Assembly: GCA_949291945.1 (NCBI GenBank)
Contig: CASEXH010000002.1
Coordinates: 62,001 to 126,000 of the forward strand
DNA from: an uncultured Bacillota bacterium
GTDB lineage: Bacteria; Bacillota; Clostridia; Lachnospirales; Lachnospiraceae
Direction of reading: 5' to 3'
DNA length: 64,000 nucleotides
The translations under genes and the position numbers were made by a program. Shown here one piece after another: positions 15,210 through 24,506 of this stretch; position 1 is the first letter of the stretch, and each line of letters starts with the position of its first letter. The notes beneath the pieces are model-generated. The model made no database searches, was not told the origin of the DNA, and saw only the letters and a program-made list of their open reading frames with translations.

Positions 15210-15998
15210 TTATATAATGATCTTCCTTGGACAGGTGGCTTTACACTTGCCGCAGTTGATACATTTTTCGGGATCAATGTGGGCTACGTTGTCCACTACG
15301 GTAATAGCCTCTTTTGGGCATTCTTTTACGCATTTTCTGCAGCCGATACAGCCTACCTCACAGGCGCTCATAACTGCTTTTCCTTTGTCCTTGGAACTGC
15401 AGGCCACCACCTGTTTCTGATCATAAGGGATCAGCTCAATGATCTTCTTCGGACATTCTGCCACGCATTTGCCGCAGGCCTTACATTTTTCTTTGTCTAC
15501 CTTTGCAATGCCGTTGACAATGTGGATCGCATCAAAGGGGCAGACCTTTACGCAGGAGCCATAACCCAGACAGCCGTAAGTACAGGTCTTTGAACCGCCG
15601 TTCTGCATCAGAGCTGCCATCTTACAGTCTTTTACACCTGTATATTCATAGCTCTGTCCAGCCTTCTCACAGTCACCTGCACATTTCACAAAAGCTGTCA
15701 TACGGACGCTTTCCCCTGCTTCCTGTCCCATGATCTCTCCGATCTTGGCCGCCGCTGCTGCACCGCCTACGGGACATGCATTTACGGGAGCTTCCCCTTT
15801 GGCAATAGCTGCCGCCAGACCGTCACAGCCTGGATAACCGCAGCCGCCGCAGTTATTTCCGGGAAGAGCTTCCCTTACCAGTATTTCTTTTTCATCTACT
15901 TCTACTGCAAATTTCTTTCCGGCAATTCCCAGGAAAAGTCCAATAAAGAGACCTACGCCCCCTACCAGGACTGCCGCAATGATAATACCTGTTACCAT
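15210..15998 (-). CDS. rnfB: Rnf complex subunit RnfB (ferredoxin-type Fe-S protein)
   Basis: A 262-aa protein with an N-terminal membrane anchor (about 4-26). It then has the four-Cys domain NNCGGCGYPGCDG and several ferredoxin motifs: CKACGKCVAECP, CIGCRKCVKECP, CINCGKCKATCP and a CTYGCLGYGSCVKVCP variant. RnfB is the likely entry point for electrons from reduced ferredoxin. It is the last gene of rnfCDGEAB, 13 bp after rnfA, and is followed by a family A palindrome. Confidence 0.96.
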   Translation of the reverse strand: MVTGIIIAAVLVGGVGLFIGLFLGIAGKKFAVEVDEKEILVREALPGNNCGGCGYPGCDGLAAAIAKGEAPVNACPVGGAAAAAKIGEIMGQEAGESVRMTAFVKCAGDCEKAGQSYEYTGVKDCKMAALMQNGGSKTCTYGCLGYGSCVKVCPFDAIHIVNGIAKVDKEKCKACGKCVAECPKKIIELIPYDQKQVVACSSKDKGKAVMSACEVGCIGCRKCVKECPKEAITVVDNVAHIDPEKCINCGKCKATCPRKIII

Positions 15999-16011
15999 GT
16001 CTTACGCCTCC

Positions 16012-16596
16012 TTATATGATTCCTGAAAAGCCGAAGAAAGCGATGGCCATCAATCCGGCTGTAAGGAGTACGTGAGGAAATCCCTGGAAATACTTGGGAA
16101 TATCATTGTACTCCATTTTTTCTCTTAACCCTGCCATCAAGATGATGGAGATGGTAAAACCTGTAGCTGTAGCAAAACCGTAAACCACACCTTCCAACAG
16201 GTTATATCCATACTGCACATTATTCAGGGCAACACCTAAAACTGCACAGTTTGTAGTGATCAGAGGCAGGTAAACACCCAGACTCTGATACAGAGAAGGC
16301 ATGGACTTTTTCAGAAACATTTCCACGAACTGTACCAGAGCTGCGATCACCAGGATAAACACAATGGTCTGCATATAACTCATGTCCAACGGAACCAGGA
16401 TAAACTGGTAAACCAGACCTGTCACAAAGGAAGAAAGGGTGATAACGAAGATTACCGCTCCGCCCATTCCTGCTGCTGTCTCAATTTTCTTGGAAACTCC
16501 AAAGAAAGGACACAGACCTAAGAACTGGCTTAATACGACATTATTTACTACTGCAGCGCTGACTGCTATGATTAATAAATTTCCTAAACCTTCCAT
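16012..16596 (-). CDS. rnfA: Rnf complex membrane subunit RnfA
   Basis: A 194-aa protein with six hydrophobic spans. It has the conserved NNVVLSQFLGLCPFFGVS near the N-terminus and LITTNCAVLGVALNN in the middle, the paired cysteine regions that in RnfA/RnfE hold an Fe-S site within the membrane. It is homologous to RnfE and NqrE. It lies 14 bp after rnfE. Confidence 0.96.
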   Translation of the reverse strand: MEGLGNLLIIAVSAAVVNNVVLSQFLGLCPFFGVSKKIETAAGMGGAVIFVITLSSFVTGLVYQFILVPLDMSYMQTIVFILVIAALVQFVEMFLKKSMPSLYQSLGVYLPLITTNCAVLGVALNNVQYGYNLLEGVVYGFATATGFTISIILMAGLREKMEYNDIPKYFQGFPHVLLTAGLMAIAFFGFSGII

Positions 16597-16610
16597 TTAT
16601 CTGTCCCCCC

Positions 16611-17315
16611 TTACTTCTTCACAACCGTATTGTCATAAAATTTTCCGCTGCAGGCTTCATTGCTGCAGGAAGCACAGCCGCCCTCCATGCAGTGTACCGG
16701 TTTCTGCTCTTCTTTTGGTTTTTTCTCCATGATCTTTGCCCTTACTGCTGCCAGAAAAGCCAATACAAAGAAAGCTCCTGGCGCCAGGATAAAGATCGTC
16801 GCAGGTTCATAAGCACTTGGCATAATCTGGAATCCAAAAACTGTTCCTGCGCCGATCAGTTCACGGAAAGCAGCCAGAATCGTAATGGACATGGTAAAGC
16901 CCAGACCCATACCAATACCATCAAAGATAGAAGCTACAGGGCCGTTCTGAGAAGCATAAGCTTCTGCTCTTCCCAGGATGATACAGTTTACTACGATCAG
17001 AGGAATATAAAGTCCCAGAGAATCATAAAGGCTTGGAATAAATCCCTGTAAAAGCAGCTGAACGATGGTTACGAAAGAAGCAACTACAACGATGTAAGCA
17101 GGCATACGCACTTTGTCCGGAATGATATTCCGTAAAAGGGAAATAAACAGGTTAGACATAGCAAGGACTACGGTGGTGGTAAGTCCCATACCGATACCGT
17201 TAATAGCCGCCGTTGTTACCGCCAGAGTAGGACACATACCCAGAACCAGCACAAAGGTGGGATTTTCTTTAATGATACCGTTATACAAACGTTCCACAGG
17301 TGTATTTGCTTTCAT
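16611..17315 (-). CDS. rnfE: Rnf complex membrane subunit RnfE
   Basis: A 234-aa polytopic membrane protein with FVLVLGMCPTLAVTTAA and IPLIVVNCIILGRAEA, the RnfE counterparts of the RnfA cysteine motifs. The C-terminal tail (about 200-234) carries extra cysteines (CMEGGCASCSNEACSG), which is more than the core of the family needs and may bind metal. It is separated by 1 bp from rnfG. Confidence 0.95.
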   Translation of the reverse strand: MKANTPVERLYNGIIKENPTFVLVLGMCPTLAVTTAAINGIGMGLTTTVVLAMSNLFISLLRNIIPDKVRMPAYIVVVASFVTIVQLLLQGFIPSLYDSLGLYIPLIVVNCIILGRAEAYASQNGPVASIFDGIGMGLGFTMSITILAAFRELIGAGTVFGFQIMPSAYEPATIFILAPGAFFVLAFLAAVRAKIMEKKPKEEQKPVHCMEGGCASCSNEACSGKFYDNTVVKK

Positions 17316-17316
17316 C

Positions 17317-17925
17317 TTATTCTCCCTCCTTTACATAATTGAAGGCACACAGACCAGCGTTTACACCGCCTGTAATCGCATCTGAAGTAATGGTCGCACC
17401 GCTGATAGCATTGATCTCATTATCTGCGGAAGCCCCTGTTTTCGTTACTGTGAAAGACTCCACATTTTTATTGCTGAACTGTCCCTTAAAGGATTCATCT
17501 GTAGCGTTCATTCCAAGACCTGCCGTTTCATTAATCGTCAGGATGGAAATTCCATTTAAGGTTCCATCAAGCTGTACGCCCATGGAGAATGTAATATCTC
17601 CGCCATAGCCTTCAGAAGTAGTCATATTCAAAGCATAACCGATAGTCTCACCGGAAGCATCCTTTGCCTCCATAACTTCATTGACAGTTTGGTTTGCAAA
17701 ACCGTTGTCTGCCAGATACTGAGAGATTTCCGTATCTCCTTCTTCTACACAGACCTCAAAAGAATCTGCATCTTCAAAAACCGCCTGATAGGCCTCCTGT
17801 TTTGCCAGCTCTTCCTGCTGGGCGATAGGCTCTTTGGTAACCTGATAGACCAGTCCCAGAAGACCGCCGGATACCAGAGTAATCAGGGTAAGGATAATCG
17901 TGTCTTTTATGATTGTATTTTTCAT
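17317..17925 (-). CDS. rnfG: Rnf complex flavoprotein subunit RnfG
   Basis: A 202-aa protein with one N-terminal span (about 8-30) and an extracytoplasmic FMN-binding domain. The flavinylation motif is SGATITSDAI, and Thr at about 178 is the predicted covalent FMN site, normally attached by ApbE. The motif and size fit RnfG/NqrC. It overlaps rnfD by 4 bp. Confidence 0.95.
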   Translation of the reverse strand: MKNTIIKDTIILTLITLVSGGLLGLVYQVTKEPIAQQEELAKQEAYQAVFEDADSFEVCVEEGDTEISQYLADNGFANQTVNEVMEAKDASGETIGYALNMTTSEGYGGDITFSMGVQLDGTLNGISILTINETAGLGMNATDESFKGQFSNKNVESFTVTKTGASADNEINAISGATITSDAITGGVNAGLCAFNYVKEGE

Positions 17926-18881
17926 GCTTTCTTACCTCCTTTTCCGAAGGCTGCCGGCATGGTAAAGCGCTCAATAAGCGGAACCAGCAGGTTGCAGAAA
18001 ATGATTGCATAGGAAACCCCCTCTGCGGATCCTCCGAAGATACGGAAAAGCCCTGTAAAAATACCCAAGCAGATGCCATATACGATCCGTCCCTTGCTTG
18101 TAATAGGAGATGTAACATAATCTGTAGCCATAAACCATGCACCCAGCATCAATCCGCCGCCGCAGAGCTGGCACAGCAGATAGTAGAAATCCAGGCCGTG
18201 TCCGCCAAAAATCAAAGCAAAGACACTGAAAGTAAGGATATATGCAACCGGGATCCTGAAATCAATGATTCCTCTGATCAGAAGGATTGCTGCACCGATC
18301 AGAATGGCAAGAGCTGATGTTTCACCGATGGTTCCCTGTACATTTCCGATGAAAAGGCTTAACAGATCTACCGTTTCTCCGGATTTCATAGCTGCCAGAG
18401 GAGTAGCTCCTGATACAGTATCCACAATATTTCCCCAGGCACCGTCCGGCATGGCAAAGTCTGTCATTCTTCCTGTAAAGGAGATCAGCAGGAAACATCT
18501 GGCTGCCAGAGCCGGGTTCATAAAGTTCTGTCCCAAACCGCCGAAAAGCTGTTTTACCACTAAGATAGCAAAAACACCTCCGATCACGGCGATCCACCAG
18601 GGCGCCTTTGGAGGAAGGTTCAGTGCCAGCAGAAGACCTGTGACCACTGCGCTGTAATCCTTCACGGTAAGTTTTTTATGTACGATCTTCTCATAAACCG
18701 CTTCTGTTACCACACAGGTCGCAATGGTTACCAGGATAAGCAAAAGGGCGTGGGGTCCGAAATTATAAATTCCGAATAATGTAGCAGGCAGTAATGCGAT
18801 GATGACTGTAAGCATTATGCTGCTGGTGTCCACCTTCGACCTTACATGAGGGGAAGATGATACGTGTAATAATTCACTCAT
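17922..18881 (-). CDS. rnfD: Rnf complex membrane subunit RnfD
   Basis: A 319-aa polytopic protein (NqrB/RnfD family). It has PHVRSKVDTSSIM near the start, GLGQNFMNPALAARCFL and the flavinylation motif DTVSGATPL with Thr at about 160. The C-terminal part contains GLDFYYLLCQLCGGGLMLGA and the family segment ATDYVTSPITSKGR. It is the probable ion-translocating core with RnfA and RnfE. Confidence 0.96.
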   Translation of the reverse strand: MSELLHVSSSPHVRSKVDTSSIMLTVIIALLPATLFGIYNFGPHALLLILVTIATCVVTEAVYEKIVHKKLTVKDYSAVVTGLLLALNLPPKAPWWIAVIGGVFAILVVKQLFGGLGQNFMNPALAARCFLLISFTGRMTDFAMPDGAWGNIVDTVSGATPLAAMKSGETVDLLSLFIGNVQGTIGETSALAILIGAAILLIRGIIDFRIPVAYILTFSVFALIFGGHGLDFYYLLCQLCGGGLMLGAWFMATDYVTSPITSKGRIVYGICLGIFTGLFRIFGGSAEGVSYAIIFCNLLVPLIERFTMPAAFGKGGKKA

Positions 18882-18893
18882 GACTTTCTCCTC

Positions 18894-20216
18894 CTATTTC
18901 GGTTTTCTGCGGTTTGCCATAACTATTTTTCTCATGGACCGCATAGACTGAGTCAGGGGACGTTTTGCCGGACAGACAAAACTGCAGCACCCGCACTCTA
19001 CACATTCCATTCCATGATGTTTCTCGAACAGTTCCGCCTGTCCATGTTCCGAATAGGTAGCCAGCCTTGAAGGTACCAGCCTTGCCGGGCAGGCATTGAC
19101 GCATCTGCCGCAGTTAATGCAGGCTGTAGGCTCTTTTTCAGAGATATCATCTTCTGTCATGCACAGCATGGCCGAAGAGGTCTTTACAACAGGCACATGA
19201 TAATCAAACATGGCAAAGCCCATCATAGGACCGCCGGAAATGATCTTCTTGGCAGGCTGTTTAAAGCCTCCGGCGGCCTCCAGCAGGTCTGCAAAGGAAG
19301 TTCCCATTTTTGCTTTGAAGTTGCAAGGATCCGCCACAGCTTCGCCAGTTACAGTCACGATCCGGTCCATTACCGGTTCTCCGGCCATAACTGCCCGGTA
19401 AACAGCGCACACTGTATCAATATTGTCCACGACGCAGCCTGCATCTGCAGGAAGCATGGAGGAATTGATCTCTCTGCCGCTCACCGCATAGATCAGGCAG
19501 CGCTCAGCACCCTGTGGGTATTTGGTCTTTAAGGTTCTTACCTCAATCTTTTGCTCACCCTTTACCATTTCCGTCATTTTTGCAATACAGTCCGGCTTGT
19601 TATCCTCAATGCAGATATAACCCTTTGCATTATCAAAAAGTTTCAGGATACACTTTAATCCCCCGATGATCCATTCCGGCTGCTCTAACATCCTTCTGTA
19701 GTCAGAAGTCAGATATGGTTCACACTCTGCACCGTTTACCAGAACATATTCGATTTTCTCCGGTTCCTTGGGCGCCAGCTTTACATGAGTCGGGAAACCT
19801 GCGCCTCCCATTCCCACTACACCGCCTTCTTTAATCCGGTCCAGGATTTCTTCCTTGGACAGGTTCTCCAGAGAATCGGCTTTCTGAAACTCAACAGTTT
19901 CATACTTTTCGTCATTTTCCACCACGATGGCATCCACCATGGATCCTACATTATTTCTGACTTTTTTAATCTCTTTCACTGTTCCTGACACGGAAGCGTG
20001 AATATTTGCAGAAACAAATCCCCCCATTTCTGCAATCTTCTGACCTGCCAGAACATGGTCGCCTTTTGCCACGATCGGTTTCGCCGGAGCGCCGATATGC
20101 TGTGACAGAGGATATACCAGTTCTTTTCCGGGAAGAAGCTCCCGAACAGGCTTTTCCTTTGACAGCTCTTTTCCATCATAGGGATGGACGCCGCCTCGAA
20201 AGGTTAAAAACGCCAT
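18894..20216 (-). CDS. rnfC: Rnf complex NADH-binding subunit RnfC
   Basis: A 440-aa protein starting MAFLTFRGGVHPYDGKE. It has the Complex1_51K-like NADH/FMN domain (GMGGAGFPTHVKL, NGAECEPYLTSDYR), a SLBB-type domain and two 4Fe-4S motifs (CINCGRCVNACP and CVECGCCSFVCP). RnfC exchanges electrons with NAD. First gene of the operon. GGAGGG precedes the ATG. I see no clear sigma-A promoter in the 51-bp gap to the CmpB-like gene, so the rnf transcript may start further upstream. Confidence 0.96.
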   Translation of the reverse strand: MAFLTFRGGVHPYDGKELSKEKPVRELLPGKELVYPLSQHIGAPAKPIVAKGDHVLAGQKIAEMGGFVSANIHASVSGTVKEIKKVRNNVGSMVDAIVVENDEKYETVEFQKADSLENLSKEEILDRIKEGGVVGMGGAGFPTHVKLAPKEPEKIEYVLVNGAECEPYLTSDYRRMLEQPEWIIGGLKCILKLFDNAKGYICIEDNKPDCIAKMTEMVKGEQKIEVRTLKTKYPQGAERCLIYAVSGREINSSMLPADAGCVVDNIDTVCAVYRAVMAGEPVMDRIVTVTGEAVADPCNFKAKMGTSFADLLEAAGGFKQPAKKIISGGPMMGFAMFDYHVPVVKTSSAMLCMTEDDISEKEPTACINCGRCVNACPARLVPSRLATYSEHGQAELFEKHHGMECVECGCCSFVCPAKRPLTQSMRSMRKIVMANRRKPK

Positions 20217-20267
20217 ATGTTAGTCCCTCCTTTATCTATGTATAACCGGACATAGTCCGATTATCGT

Positions 20268-21191
20268 CTACCTGGTTCTTTTATCCTGATGTTTCTCTCT
20301 GTAACGCTTAAATCCGTTTTTCAGATTCGGATATGCATGAACCATACGCCTTATAAATACATTTTGTTTACTGCGGATCTCCATATATTTTCCGGAGAAA
20401 TCGTCCAGACGCTGTTCCAGTTCCTGTCTTTTGGCATTATAGAAGCTGTTCTCCCCAAAGGGACTCTCAGCAATCACGGACTCAAAACGGCCGATAAACT
20501 CTTCTCTTCTGGCCGACAAACGTTCCAAAAGCTCCCTCTGCTTAATAGAACCTCGAATGCCCTCCAGCTTTTCCCGAATTTCTTCTCTGGTCTCATAAAG
20601 ACGACTGTTCTCCATATAAGATATAAGTTCCTCCAGCATATCTTCCACCTTTCCGAAGGTTTTGGAAAGTCCGAAAGCGGTATAAGCAGAGATACCGAAA
20701 TCTATTCCGTAAAGAACAGAGACTACCGCCAGAATCACTTCTCCTATAGACTGAGGATACAGACTTGTAATCCAGGAGACAAAGGGCTGCAGCAGTTTAA
20801 AAAGCAAAATAGAAAAAGCTCCCCAAAGCAATGAGGAGGCTAGGGATATGTAGCCATGGAGATTAAATTTTTTATTACTGTAATCCCACCACCTGGTGTG
20901 AAATACAGTTTCCATGATCCAGCCTGTAACATACTCCAGCGCTGTAGCAGTGATCACACCGCCCAGATACAGGAGCGCCAGATTTTTTTCAAAAGGCCTG
21001 AGGAGCAAGTAGATCGTCACTGCACCAGCACCATAGATCGTGCAGAGGGGGCCATTGATAAAACCTCTGTTTACAAGCTTTTTATTCTTTATTGATACAT
21101 AAGCAGATTCCCAAGCCCAGCCTAAAAAACTGTAGATAAAAAACCAACTTATGATATAATAAAGAGATATTCCTGCTATTTTATAGTCCAT
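20268..21191 (-). CDS. CmpB-like putative ABC transporter permease, membrane protein
   Basis: A 307-aa protein. The N-terminal half has about five membrane spans and the family motifs FIYSFLGWAWESAYVSI, NRGFINGPLCTIYGAGA and VTGWIMETVFHTRWWDYS. These match the ABC_trans_CmpB (DUF1113) group that databases call putative ABC transporter permeases. The C-terminal third is a charged coiled-coil tail. No ATPase gene is adjacent, so a transporter role is not supported here. It is divergent from the YprB-like gene. Confidence 0.82.
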   Translation of the reverse strand: MDYKIAGISLYYIISWFFIYSFLGWAWESAYVSIKNKKLVNRGFINGPLCTIYGAGAVTIYLLLRPFEKNLALLYLGGVITATALEYVTGWIMETVFHTRWWDYSNKKFNLHGYISLASSLLWGAFSILLFKLLQPFVSWITSLYPQSIGEVILAVVSVLYGIDFGISAYTAFGLSKTFGKVEDMLEELISYMENSRLYETREEIREKLEGIRGSIKQRELLERLSARREEFIGRFESVIAESPFGENSFYNAKRQELEQRLDDFSGKYMEIRSKQNVFIRRMVHAYPNLKNGFKRYREKHQDKRTR

Positions 21192-21297
21192 ATTTTTCTC
21201 CTTTCTATATAATATATCATCTCTTTGGAGAAATCACTAGAAAAATTTAGGCATTTTTCGTACTATTTTAAATACAATTTGAAAGGATTTTGTTAAA

Positions 21298-22419
21298 ATG
21301 ATAACGAATAAAGAAATTCTCTGTCAAAAAAATATCGATATAAACAAGGGCTTTTTCCCCGAAGAGATTCGCCTGGAAGATGTGCTTTTTTTTGATATTG
21401 AGACTACCGGTCTTGGTCCCGGGAACAGCCGGGTATTTCTCATTGGCGTCATAGAAAAAAACAGGGAAGATCCCTACCCTGTCCTGATACAGTTTTTGGC
21501 AGAAGAAAATACAGAAAATGAAGAAATGGCCTTGTTAAGGTCTTTCTCAGCCCTTGCCCAAAAGAAAAAACATCTTGCCCACTTTAATGGAACCACCTTT
21601 GATGTTCCCTATCTGGCCCATCGCTGCCGCTATCTCGGCCTGGACCAGTCTTTCTCTTCCCTTTCGCAAATCGACCTTTACAGAGAACTGTCAAAGCTTT
21701 CGCCTTTCTTTTCACAAATGCCGGATCATAAGCAGAAGTCCTATGAAAATCTGATGCATTATCCCAGAAAAGACCAGCTTTCCGGAAAAGAAATGATAAA
21801 CTTTTATCAAATTTATGTAAAATCTAATGAAATCAATATACAAAATCTGCTCCTGCTTCACAATCAGGATGACCTAAAAGGTATGCTTTCTCTTCTTCCT
21901 CTGGGATATCTGAAAGATTTTTTCTCCGGATACTTTTCAGTTCTGGAAGTACAGGAAATACAGGAGTCCACACTGGAGGGATGTCAGATAAGGCATCTGC
22001 TCTTTTCCCTGGAATTTCCTTTTTCAATTCCTGTCAGACTGAGCGCCGCCACTAATCTCTGCCGCATCTCCATAGAGAATTCCAGAGGAAAAATAAAAAT
22101 GCCTCTCTATGAAGGCACTTTAAAGTATTTCTATCCTGATTATCAAAATTATTATTTCCTTCCTTATGAAGATGAAGCAATCCATAAAAGTGTAGCTATA
22201 TACACAGATCCCTCCAGGAGGAGAAAGGCAAAAGCATCGGAATGCTACAAGAAATATACCGGCACCTTTGTATCTGCTCCAGGGAACCTTCCGCTCCCTC
22301 TTCTGAAAGAGCACTATAAAGATTCCTCTACGTATGCCCTATGGCCTTTTAAGGATTCTTCTCCCAAATTTCTCCGCAAATACCTTCTGGAAATATTAAA
22401 ATGGTGCCGTCCCCTTTAA
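21298..22419 (+). CDS. YprB-like RNase H-fold 3'-5' exonuclease domain protein
   Basis: A 373-aa protein and one of the few plus-strand genes. It has DEDD-type exonuclease motifs: LFFDIETTGLG (about 28-38), HFNGTTFDVPYL (Exo II) and HNQDDLKGM (Exo III). This matches the Bacillus YprB group (ribonuclease H-like domain, YprB type). The C-terminal half is unassigned and has aromatic-rich segments. A GAAAGGA site precedes the ATG. It ends at a shared terminator with the convergent S1 gene. Nucleic-acid substrate unknown. Confidence 0.85.
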   Translation: MITNKEILCQKNIDINKGFFPEEIRLEDVLFFDIETTGLGPGNSRVFLIGVIEKNREDPYPVLIQFLAEENTENEEMALLRSFSALAQKKKHLAHFNGTTFDVPYLAHRCRYLGLDQSFSSLSQIDLYRELSKLSPFFSQMPDHKQKSYENLMHYPRKDQLSGKEMINFYQIYVKSNEINIQNLLLLHNQDDLKGMLSLLPLGYLKDFFSGYFSVLEVQEIQESTLEGCQIRHLLFSLEFPFSIPVRLSAATNLCRISIENSRGKIKMPLYEGTLKYFYPDYQNYYFLPYEDEAIHKSVAIYTDPSRRRKAKASECYKKYTGTFVSAPGNLPLPLLKEHYKDSSTYALWPFKDSSPKFLRKYLLEILKWCRPL

Positions 22420-22518
22420 AGATAATCCCAAATCACTCCAATGAGGAGGGATTATCCATTACCCGGCAAATAACAGTCTGTGCAAACACCTCAGCTGCTT
22501 ATCGGACTTATTCTATAC

Positions 22519-22556
22519 AAAAAGGAGAACGGTTAGCATACCGTTCTCCTTTTATT
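22519..22556. terminator. bidirectional terminator between convergent genes
   Basis: AAAAGGAGAACGG pairs with CCGTTCTCCTTTT around a TTAGCATA loop, with A-run and T-run on the two sides. It serves the YprB-like gene on plus and the S1 gene on minus. The rest of 22420-22518 shows nothing else. Confidence 0.85.
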
Positions 22557-22560
22557 CCTT

Positions 22561-23670
22561 TTATTCTTCTGTGGTCTCTTCCTCGGCTTCCTGTACAGGC
22601 TGGGCAGTTTCTTCTTTTGTCGGCTCCAGTACTTTCATACTTAAGCTGATCTTTTTCTCTTCCTCATTGAAGTCTACTACTTTCGCAGTTACTTCCTGAC
22701 CTACTTTCAGCACATCAGATGGTTTATCTACATGAGCTCTTGAAATCTGGGATACATGAAGAAGGGCATCTACTCCCGGTTCCAGTTCGATGAAAGCACC
22801 GAAATCGGTCATACGGGCAATCTTGCCTTCTACGATATTGCCTACCGCATATTTTTCTGCTGCATGAAGCCACGGATTCTGTTCTGGAAATTTAAGACTC
22901 AAAGCAATCTTATCTCCATTGATATCTTTGATCAGAACAGTAAGCTTTTCTCCTGCTTTGAATACTTTCTTAGGATTCTCTACTCTTCCCCAGGACATTT
23001 CAGAGATATGAAGGAGTCCGTCTGCTCCGCCCAGATCGATAAATGCACCGAAATCGGTCACATTCTTCACAGTTCCTTCTACTACATCTCCGGATTTGAT
23101 TCTCTCAAAGAGTTCTTTCTTCATTTCCTCTTTCTTAGCAACCAGAAGCTGCTTTCTGTCACCGATCACCCTTCTTCTTCTCGGGTTAAACTCAGTAATT
23201 ACAAATTCAATTTCCTGATCCTGATATTTTGTCAGGTCTCTTTCATAAGTATCGGATACAAGGCTTGCAGGGATGAAAACTCTGGCTTCGTCGATAACAA
23301 CACTTAATCCACCCTCTAATACCTGAGTAACCTTTGCTTTCAGCACTTCTTTATTCTCGAATGCTTCTTCCAGTCTCTTATTACCCTTGTCGGCAGCCAG
23401 TCTCTTGGAAGACAGCAGAACCTGTCCGTCTCCATCATTGAGCTTCAGCACTTTTGCTTCCATAGTATCACCTGGATGAACCACAGTTCTCAGATCCAGA
23501 TTCTGGTCATTGGAATATTCGCTTCTGGTAATAATGCCGTCTGCTTTATAGTCAATGTTCAAGATAATCTGATCTTCTTTCACATCAATAACTGTGCCTT
23601 CGACTACCTCTCCATTCCTTATAGTTTTAAATGTCTCGTCCAGCATCTGTTCAAAACTTAATTCTGACAT
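22561..23670 (-). CDS. rpsA: 30S ribosomal protein S1-like, four S1 domains
   Basis: A 369-aa RNA-binding protein with four S1 repeats, at about 17-88, 103-172, 190-257 and 274-343. The third and fourth are the most canonical (VTDFGAFIDLGGADGLLHIS and MTDFGAFIELEPGVDALLHV). The start MSELSFEQM is fixed by GAGGAGG 8 nt upstream; the frame is open six codons further but without a site. It overlaps the end of ispH by 20 bp in another frame, so the two are coupled but not fused. The C-terminal tail is acidic (about 350-369). Confidence 0.9.
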   Translation of the reverse strand: MSELSFEQMLDETFKTIRNGEVVEGTVIDVKEDQIILNIDYKADGIITRSEYSNDQNLDLRTVVHPGDTMEAKVLKLNDGDGQVLLSSKRLAADKGNKRLEEAFENKEVLKAKVTQVLEGGLSVVIDEARVFIPASLVSDTYERDLTKYQDQEIEFVITEFNPRRRRVIGDRKQLLVAKKEEMKKELFERIKSGDVVEGTVKNVTDFGAFIDLGGADGLLHISEMSWGRVENPKKVFKAGEKLTVLIKDINGDKIALSLKFPEQNPWLHAAEKYAVGNIVEGKIARMTDFGAFIELEPGVDALLHVSQISRAHVDKPSDVLKVGQEVTAKVVDFNEEEKKISLSMKVLEPTKEETAQPVQEAEEETTEE

Positions 23671-24502
23671 GTTTTGAAACCTCCTCAATTATTTTATTTG
23701 GGGTTGACGCCCCTGCTGTAATACCTATACATTGAACGGAACGAAAACGTTCAGAATCCAAATCAGCAAGTGTCTGTATATAGTAAGTATTTCTACATTC
23801 CTTTTTACATATTTCATAAAGCTTCTGGGTATTTGAGCTATGCCTGCCCCCAACGACAATCATGGCGTCTACCTGTTTTGCGATCTCCTCCGCCTCGGTC
23901 TGTCTGTCCTGCGTGGCATTGCAAATCGTATTTAAAACAAGTCTATCATACCTCTTTTCGCTCAAAATTTCAACTATTTCTTGAAAATTATTGTAATTAA
24001 ATGTCGTTTGAGACACAATACAAACTTTTTCGTGTTCTTCCGACAGAAAATCCCTTGCTTCTTCCTTTGTGCGGATTACAGTAGAAGGACCATGGCACCA
24101 CCCTCGGATCCCTGCCACCTCCGGATGATCCGGATTTCCGATGATCACGATATGGCGTCCCCCTTTACTTTCTTTCTCCACGATCCGGTGGATCTTCAGG
24201 ACAAAAGGGCAAGTAACATCCACATAATCCAGTTTTTTCTCCTTCAGCAGATCATAGATATCCTCCGGCACTCCATGGGAGCGGATGATCACGGTTCCTT
24301 CTTTCAGGCTTCTCAGTTCTTTCTCCGTTTCCAGTACCCGAACTCCTCGTTTTTCCAGGTCTGAGACCACTTCTTCATTGTGAATAATGGGGCCATAAGT
24401 ATATACCGGACCCTTTTTGGCGTCCGCCACTTCATAGGCTTTTTCCACCGCTCTTTTTACACCGAAGCAAAAGCCGGCAGTCTTTGCAACCTTTACTTCC
24501 AT
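23651..24502 (-). CDS. ispH: 4-hydroxy-3-methylbut-2-enyl diphosphate reductase
   Basis: A 283-aa enzyme of the last step of the MEP isoprenoid pathway, making IPP and DMAPP. The three Fe-S ligand cysteines are in GFCFGVKRAVE (Cys12), DVTCPFV and NTICNATQDRQ. Catalytic segments IRSHGVPE and VVGGRHSSNTQKL are present. In many Clostridia this enzyme is fused to an S1-domain protein. Here the reading frames overlap by 20 bp and stay separate. GGGAAG precedes the start, 4 bp after cmk. Confidence 0.96.
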   Translation of the reverse strand: MEVKVAKTAGFCFGVKRAVEKAYEVADAKKGPVYTYGPIIHNEEVVSDLEKRGVRVLETEKELRSLKEGTVIIRSHGVPEDIYDLLKEKKLDYVDVTCPFVLKIHRIVEKESKGGRHIVIIGNPDHPEVAGIRGWCHGPSTVIRTKEEARDFLSEEHEKVCIVSQTTFNYNNFQEIVEILSEKRYDRLVLNTICNATQDRQTEAEEIAKQVDAMIVVGGRHSSNTQKLYEICKKECRNTYYIQTLADLDSERFRSVQCIGITAGASTPNKIIEEVSKHVRIKF

Positions 24503-24506
24503 TCCC

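Noticed and set aside
20242..20264. 10-bp hairpin (ATAACCGGAC/GTCCGATTAT) just before rnfC
   Set aside because: No T-run follows, so a terminator is not supported. It might be an operator or leader hairpin, but there is no second copy or other evidence.
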